A stretch of DNA of 64,000 bases from Polytrichum commune (lineage: Eukaryota > Streptophyta > Polytrichopsida > Polytrichales > Polytrichaceae). The notes beneath the pieces were generated by a model that was not told where the DNA came from, did not search any database, and was given only the letters and a program-made list of their open reading frames with translations. Numbering within the stretch: position 1 is the first letter of the stretch; each line of letters opens with the position of its first letter. Made by a program: the position numbers and the translations under genes. Positions 57,949 through 64,000 of the stretch are shown piece after piece. The DNA is taken from the NCBI GenBank assembly GCA_950295325.1, contig OX485807.1, positions 31,469,666-31,533,665 of the forward strand, given 5' to 3'.

Positions 57949-59449
57949 TGACATTATCAGGAGCTTGAGCTTGTTTCATAATTGCCAGTTTTGTATTGTA
58001 CTATTGTACTTGTACTTTTAGTCTGAATGGTTTTTTGTGTACAATGTAACAATTTTCTTTGAACTGTCACCCTAGGAGATACCAAAAGGCTTTGGTATCT
58101 TAGTTTTTATCAATGGAAGTTCTACAATAGAAGACTTCAGAGGCTATTAGGAATTACTGCATCTGTGCAGTAAGGTTATTGTGGAGCCGGTGTTGGTATC
58201 ATGATCATCACCCAATTGTCTTTCATCCCATTTTCGATTGGGTCAGAATTAGAACTCTAGCATTAGTCTTGATTGCACATTGTAACTCTGGGTTTGGATC
58301 ATAGCACATAAACCATTGAAGAAGAAAATAATAATATTGTGGTTTGACTTAGCTTACTAAATATCTGATGCTTTGATTCTTTGTTCTCTATGTTATGTTT
58401 GCTATTCACTTGATGTGTAGGTTTGCATATTGATCATGGTTGTTGTAGTCAGGTATGGAGTACTCAGACAAAGAACTGAATGATTGCATCCACAAACATT
58501 TACCCAATGCACATACCATCCTTCCTACAAGAAAAAGGAAATAGGTATATAGAGTTCAGTACCCAAGGTCTAACCATGATGATGCAAACAGTAATCTCCA
58601 CATTCACACTTTTTCTGACATTCATGTTTTACAGTCAATTTGGAGGATATTCATAAGCAAGGCAATTCCTCAATGTTACTCACTATGAGAAAAAGGACTG
58701 CATGGGCTGCTTTTTCTATGCAAACCAGACTTTGAGATCACCTACATATTAGTGGGGAACCATGGAAAACATGTGCACCTTTTATGAAAATCATGACTCA
58801 GGTTTCTTCTTGATGATGCAAACAAGAATTTCATTGCCAAAAGAAATGAGTATAACCATCACACCTCATAAATGCCAAGGCCAATGTAAGGATTAAAAAG
58901 CCAGAGACACCTATAACTTCAACCACGGACACCAATAGCCACTAACCAATTAACCAAGAAGCCACCCAACCCAACACTCAGGCACAGGCCAAGTTTTCAA
59001 GCGACCATCAGAAGTGTGAACCCCTTCAAACGTAGGGTATGCGTGCACCCACTTAATTTCCTCTTCCACTCTCACAAGATATCATATGCACGCCAAACTT
59101 TGTAATACTTTTGAGTGGTGTCCTGCAATCCTACCTAGATTTACATGCACAATATATACAAGGTTATATGTATACAAAGGAAGGTTGTCCTATAATTCAT
59201 TGCCAAGCAAGTAATTAAATCGTCATCTTCATTCTATCATGAAACAAATAAGCTTGTACTCTTTGCAACAATATTCGACACACAATGCATGAATGAATCT
59301 TGAAGCCCACCTTTCCAAACTCATTAGATTGTGGGTGTTATAAGGTCCACATATGGTACATATGGTCGAAAGCACTCTGAAACAACTTCCTCAAGCAAAG
59401 TGAAATATAAATCCAGCGGGAGGGGAGTTTCAATCCTAAAAGTTGTGGG
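57949..59449. other. 3' region between convergent GNAT and WAT1 genes
   Basis: Probably holds the GNAT 3' untranslated region (TGTATTGTACTATTGTACTT-type sequence near 57,990-58,060) and that of the WAT1-related gene. No other gene seen. Confidence 0.45.
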
Positions 59450-61110
59450 TTACCCCAACAAAGGCTCTTTGAACGAAGTCAAAGGCTTAATAACCACTTG
59501 ACCATCAGAAACAGCTTGAAAATTGATTGACCGAGAAGCCAAATGACGGTCTTCAGCCTGACCCCATGTCACAAGATAAAGGCCAAGCATCACCAATATG
59601 CTCCCAAAGACACTGCAAAATGAGCACATGTAGGAAATTAGATTCTCAAATTAGAATGCAGTATCAAAAACTTAAATGAGGTAAGATAGATTGTTATGCC
59701 TACTATTATTGCAATTCATTGAATACCCCCCATTTTGCACTATGAGATAGGACCCTAGGAAGGTCACTCTTTCTAAGATATCAAGAACCACGTGCAAACT
59801 TTTTTAGGATAAGACAAAACTCTAAAGGAGTAAAATCTGCAAAACAATTGGCCTAAAGATATGGTACTAAATACCCATTTTGAGATCACATAGAATATTC
59901 CAAAATATTCATCAAATATGTAGAATTTCCCATGGATATGCATACTAATTCATAGGCCCCTAAAAGATGCTCCTTTATCGTCACATACCCCTACAACAAG
60001 AATATTGAGCAACATCCCTAATAATTGTCAACATCCTCATGATGATTTGAGGAATTCCATCAGCAATAAAATAGCTTTACCTTCCAAGATAGTAACTATC
60101 ACCAAGAAAAGCGAGTGCAAGCAGTGTTGCAAAGATAGTTTGCAGCGGTGCAAACACTGTCACAAGTATTGGTCCACTCTTCTGACAACACCAAGTCTGA
60201 ATCGAGAAATTTACTGCTGAGTTGATGACACCCTGTAGACCAGCCAACAAACGTGAGCAGCACATTTGCCTAAACTTGCAGATCATAATGCTATCGAAAT
60301 GCGGTGCAATGAATGATAATGTACATGTAAACTTTGAAAATGCAACATGGGGCACATGATGAATTTAAATTGGATAATGTTGGAACAGAATGAATAGCAG
60401 TATTTTTTTGGGGTGTTGTGGGAATATCTGCAAGGGTGCATACCGCGTATCCCACAGCAATAAGTCCCGTTGTTTCAGTGATTACCCAGTCCGACCGTTT
60501 CTCCACGAAAAACAATCCCGAGATGAAGAGGAAAATTGCCCCAATCGTGTATGCCAATGCTGTGAGTGAAATAGGTGCTGGGTATCTCCTCAAGATTGGT
60601 CTCTGGTGAGGCACAACTCAAATATACGTTTAACACATGGCACGATATAGGACTGTCAGATTAGGAATATAACGACAATGACTTAAGGTAGATGGGTCTT
60701 GAATTGTTACTTTTTCCAACTAGCCCACTTCTCCTGGAACTTGAAACAGGCAATTTGGTACCAGATGGAACTAGCAGATCCAAATGGTGGCCATTGCCAC
60801 TTTCGTCATAATTTTATGAGCTCATATGAATGTCTTATCCATTGCCAAAGTGAAGATTCTCTCGTGCTCATCACATGGTCATATAGGTCCCCCCAATTAT
60901 GTTGATTGTTGAGCCTAGAATAGTTATCATATTCTGAGCATGTAGTCCAATCTCTTCAAGCAAATGAATTTTTGGTTTCCATTCTCGGAGCCACACCTCA
61001 CCACATACCACTCAAATACAGGTGTCCGATTAAGATAAGTAACCCCAAAAAGGCACATCTACCTTACATTTAGTAGATCTAATGATAAACAGTAACAAAA
61101 TATGGGGAAC

Positions 61111-61141
<31 letters not shown>

Positions 61142-63721
61142 ACAAGCTCCTGTTACCAATGAACGGGGAGAACTGACCACTGGTTACAGATGAACCAGTT
61201 TGAGTTTGAGAAATAACCGGTTGAGGTTCAAGACTTTCAGGAAAATTACCGATCGTTTTAAAAGAATCTATAAAAATATATCTCACATCAATAAAGAAAA
61301 ACCAGAAGATCCCAACATGCAGCCGGGTGGACTTGGAAACACTGGGATTTTGACCGATTATGCCCAAAAATCTCCCCAGACACTGGTAAGGATGCATGAA
61401 AAAATAATACCTGAAGATTAACATAGATGCCCATGCAGACACAGTTTAGTAGCAAGCAGATGGAACCAAATGTCCAGGACTGCATCTCAAGCCCCAAAGG
61501 TAGCTGAACCAGCACTGAAGATTGATTGCCCACAAGTAAAGATTGGGTAGTAGGAGTGAAGTGGGACTTAGTGCTGAACAAGACTGGTCCTCTGTACAAA
61601 GTCATGACCGTGGCCCCAGCCACACATGCCAGAACCCCTAATAACTGAGCTTGGCCATCTCGCCGGCCATAATGTATAACCTCAACCCTGCAGAAATTAG
61701 TGACAGACTGCAAATTAGATTCTAGGAAATGCCTAGCAACGAAAACAATAGCATGGCAAAATGATGGAAAAGAGTAAAGGACCCGATAGGAATGATCAAG
61801 AAAAAATAGTAGCTGTAATAGCTCGCTCCTTATTCAATTTACTTACCTGAATAAAACTCCAATAATGAAGGTGAAAACCGGGATGCTGTTCTGAATTGCT
61901 GATGCAAAAGCCGGGGATGTATATTTCAACCCTGTTAAAGCTAGAGCCTGAAATAAGAACACCCTGCACCGCATCTCCTGCTGTTTGAGTCTCTCTGTTT
62001 AGCAGATGCAGTATTGCAAGGATCATTTCCAACTTCCCTAATTCATATTTCCCTAGACGCGTTCCACCACTTGAAGGGGAGGGCCACACATGTTCGAAAA
62101 CACCAGTTTCGAAACGGAGTTTGATGGGCAAAGGTAAAAACAATTGGGCCTTAACATGTAGCTAACCTTAAGTTTTAAGCTTTACAAAACAGCCGACTCG
62201 GATCGGAGTTGATAATGGATGTTTATACCCAATAAAAGGAGCAACCTTGAAACCCAGCTCCCCAAGGTTAGGTACATGTCAAAGCCAAAATTCTTTTACC
62301 TTGGCTTACCAAACTCTGTTTCGAAACGAAACTGGAGTTGTTGACTGTGTGTGGCCTCCGCATGAGCAACATAAGGACCAAATTAGGCAAATTTTGACTC
62401 GACTATCTGTCTGTCTGTGTGAATACTGTGCAAATGCAGTGGAGCTGAAACTAGGAATGACGTGTATAGTTGCCATGAGCAAGGTGCAAGCAGAAGGGTG
62501 GTGGAAATACCTTACCCAGTGAGTCCACTGATGACAAGCATAACCATAACTCTAGGAGTCAGCGGAGTCCGCTGCCCTCTGCAAAATTCCAGTAAACCAA
62601 CACATCATGAGAAGGTAATAGGTATATACGTGGCCCTATTGGGAGCACTTCCCAACTCCAAAGACAATTTTGTTTTATTCGTCGATCCATTCGTCTCAGG
62701 GAACTGACTTATCCGCTGATGGAGTTCGCGTATCATAATGTCATGTTTCAGAATCACAAAGAACTACTATTTCAAGTTTCAGAATCAGCCTTCAGATGCA
62801 GAAAGTTATAAGAGGTCAGAGTGAAAATTTCCTTTCGCTTCAGACAATATCATAAGAAGACTCTTTCAACTCCCGAATGTGTGAACTATTACTAGGAATG
62901 TTGTCTATATCTTCTGAGCACATTGTCCAGTCTCTTTGCACTCGTGTCCGTATAGTGTCCGTTGATCTGAACAAAATGCATTGCCATATACCACTCAGAC
63001 ATAGGTATCCATTTCAGCAGAGTGACCACACCCTGCCCACACACCTCACTCGACAATGTAAGGTATCCGGGTGTTATTCAGCTACTTTTCTTGATCGGAC
63101 GCCTACACTTGATTGGTGCATATGGTTAGGTGATGATCAAAGAACAAAAATCATAAAGACACATGTTTAGAACAAATTGGACTGCGTATTCAACTCTTAT
63201 TAACCACTCCACACTCAATAGTGAACACAACCGAGAGGACCTAACTTATGTATTCAGTTCAGTTAAGGAATCAGCAAAAGATACACTTCCTATAACCTTA
63301 ACTAAATCAGGGGAGGTCTGATTTTCGATCCAATGCTGCCAATGCTTCATCGTAGCTTTGCAAATGCAACACAAGTTTTGAGATGTGATTCCAATCAATA
63401 GAAGAGGGAGAACAAGAAAAACTAACCGAATAACATGACCCGCATACCTTAGACAATACATAGGCATCAAAAATCTATGTGACAAAGTGACACATTGGTA
63501 CCCCACCTCTCCGAGAGATACGCAAAGGGAGCCAGAAACAGCAAGCCGATGATGTCCCTGTACACTGCAAACACAAATCGATTGGCTCCATTACTCAAAG
63601 CCGCCTTGGAGAGTATGAAGTATCCGGCATAGCCGAGCTGGACAAAGCTCAAGGCTAGCAGTATGGTGCCCCTGCTATCTAGCCATCTCAAGCTCCTTGA
63701 ATGCTGCTGCGAATCCCCCAT
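59450..63721 (-). CDS. WAT1-related protein (nodulin MtN21 / EamA-like transporter), seven exons
   Basis: Membrane transporter of the plant drug/metabolite transporter family; relatives move auxin or amino acids at the vacuole or plasma membrane. Exons (minus strand): 63721-63507, 62578-62516, 61963-61847, 61687-61411, 60602-60444, 60232-60081, 59612-59450. All splice sites are GT..AG, phases agree, and the product is 381 residues, normal for the family (about 350-400). Two EamA halves with about ten hydrophobic segments: LALSFVQLGYAGYFILSKAA and DIIGLLFLAPFAYLSER; ALALTGLKYTSPAFASAIQN and IPVFTFIIGVLFR; second half ISLTALAYTIGAIFLFISGL, GVINSAVNFSIQTWCCQKSG and LVTVFAPLQTIFATLLALAF. It ends in EPLLG, common in this family. 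Start at ATG 63,721; an upstream non-ATG extension was ignored. Exact substrate is unknown. It converges on the GNAT gene. Confidence 0.93.
61087..61134. repeat. AT microsatellite in WAT1 intron 4
   Basis: An alternating TA run at about 61,110-61,134, next to the segment (61,150-61,395) that recurs near the ERF gene. Confidence 0.7.
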
Positions 63722-64000
63722 CACAGCAGCGCCACTACCCAAACAATGGCTAACTGAGCTCCAGAAGCCCAGATGAAACTAAGTTATCTGCAACTCACAT
63801 TCTCGAGAAGAATACAGCATGCATGTTGTAAATCCCGTTCCAAGTTTGGAATGAGAGACCAAGTATGCACAGAATTGCGCAACGCCATGGCCGGATCAAC
63901 TTCAGAGAAGCAAGCGCTGCATGGATGCATGAGCTGCCATAACGCTGTGCGTCGCCTAAAGCTTTGTTACTTTTCAGAGAAAGAAAGGTACTTTTTATTC
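63722..64000 (-). promoter_or_regulatory. Probable 5' untranslated/promoter side of the WAT1-related gene
   Basis: Lies directly upstream of the WAT1 start codon on the minus strand and runs off the window. No defined promoter element recognised. Confidence 0.35.

Overview
This is nuclear DNA of a land plant. It has intron-containing genes with plant-typical GT..AG splice sites, an intronless AP2/ERF transcription factor, a WAT1/MtN21 (EamA) transporter and a plastid-type GNAT acetyltransferase, set in about 85-90% repeat-derived or unrecognised sequence. Low gene density and the WAT1 C-terminus ending in EPLLG fit a repeat-rich seedless plant (fern, lycophyte or bryophyte), but I cannot fix the lineage from sequence alone.

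Layout. 1-1,496: remnant of a hAT transposase, a foldback element and a short tandem repeat. 1,497-12,087: a Ty3/gypsy-type LTR retrotransposon inserted in that tandem repeat (5-bp target duplication AGCAA, or GCAA if the element ends in CA). It carries gag, protease, a DNA cytosine-5 methyltransferase domain, reverse transcriptase, RNase H, integrase and a C-terminal PHD finger. The primer-binding position is complementary to the element's own LTR, which implies self-priming, and the LTRs are circularly permuted. 12,092-37,115: transposon territory with a 55-bp minisatellite, several foldback elements, a 3.1-kb decayed PIF/Harbinger with long inverted repeats, and three 660-bp hAT miniature elements each with its own 8-bp target duplication. 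37,116-38,129: AP2/ERF gene. 41,223-50,070: an 8.85-kb PIF/Harbinger element with TTA target duplications, a Myb/SANT-like ORF1 and an uninterrupted DDE transposase in convergent orientation. 55,177-57,948 (+): four-exon GNAT. 59,450-63,721 (-): seven-exon WAT1-related transporter, convergent with the GNAT gene.

The most unusual object is the retrotransposon: it combines a DNA-methylation writer between protease and reverse transcriptase, a PHD reader fold at the integrase end, an apparent self-primer and an integration form that looks like an opened two-LTR circle. Its coding region is heavily broken while its LTR copies are nearly identical, so this copy was probably mobilised in trans or repaired by recombination. 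The host genes here have no evident functional link to one another.
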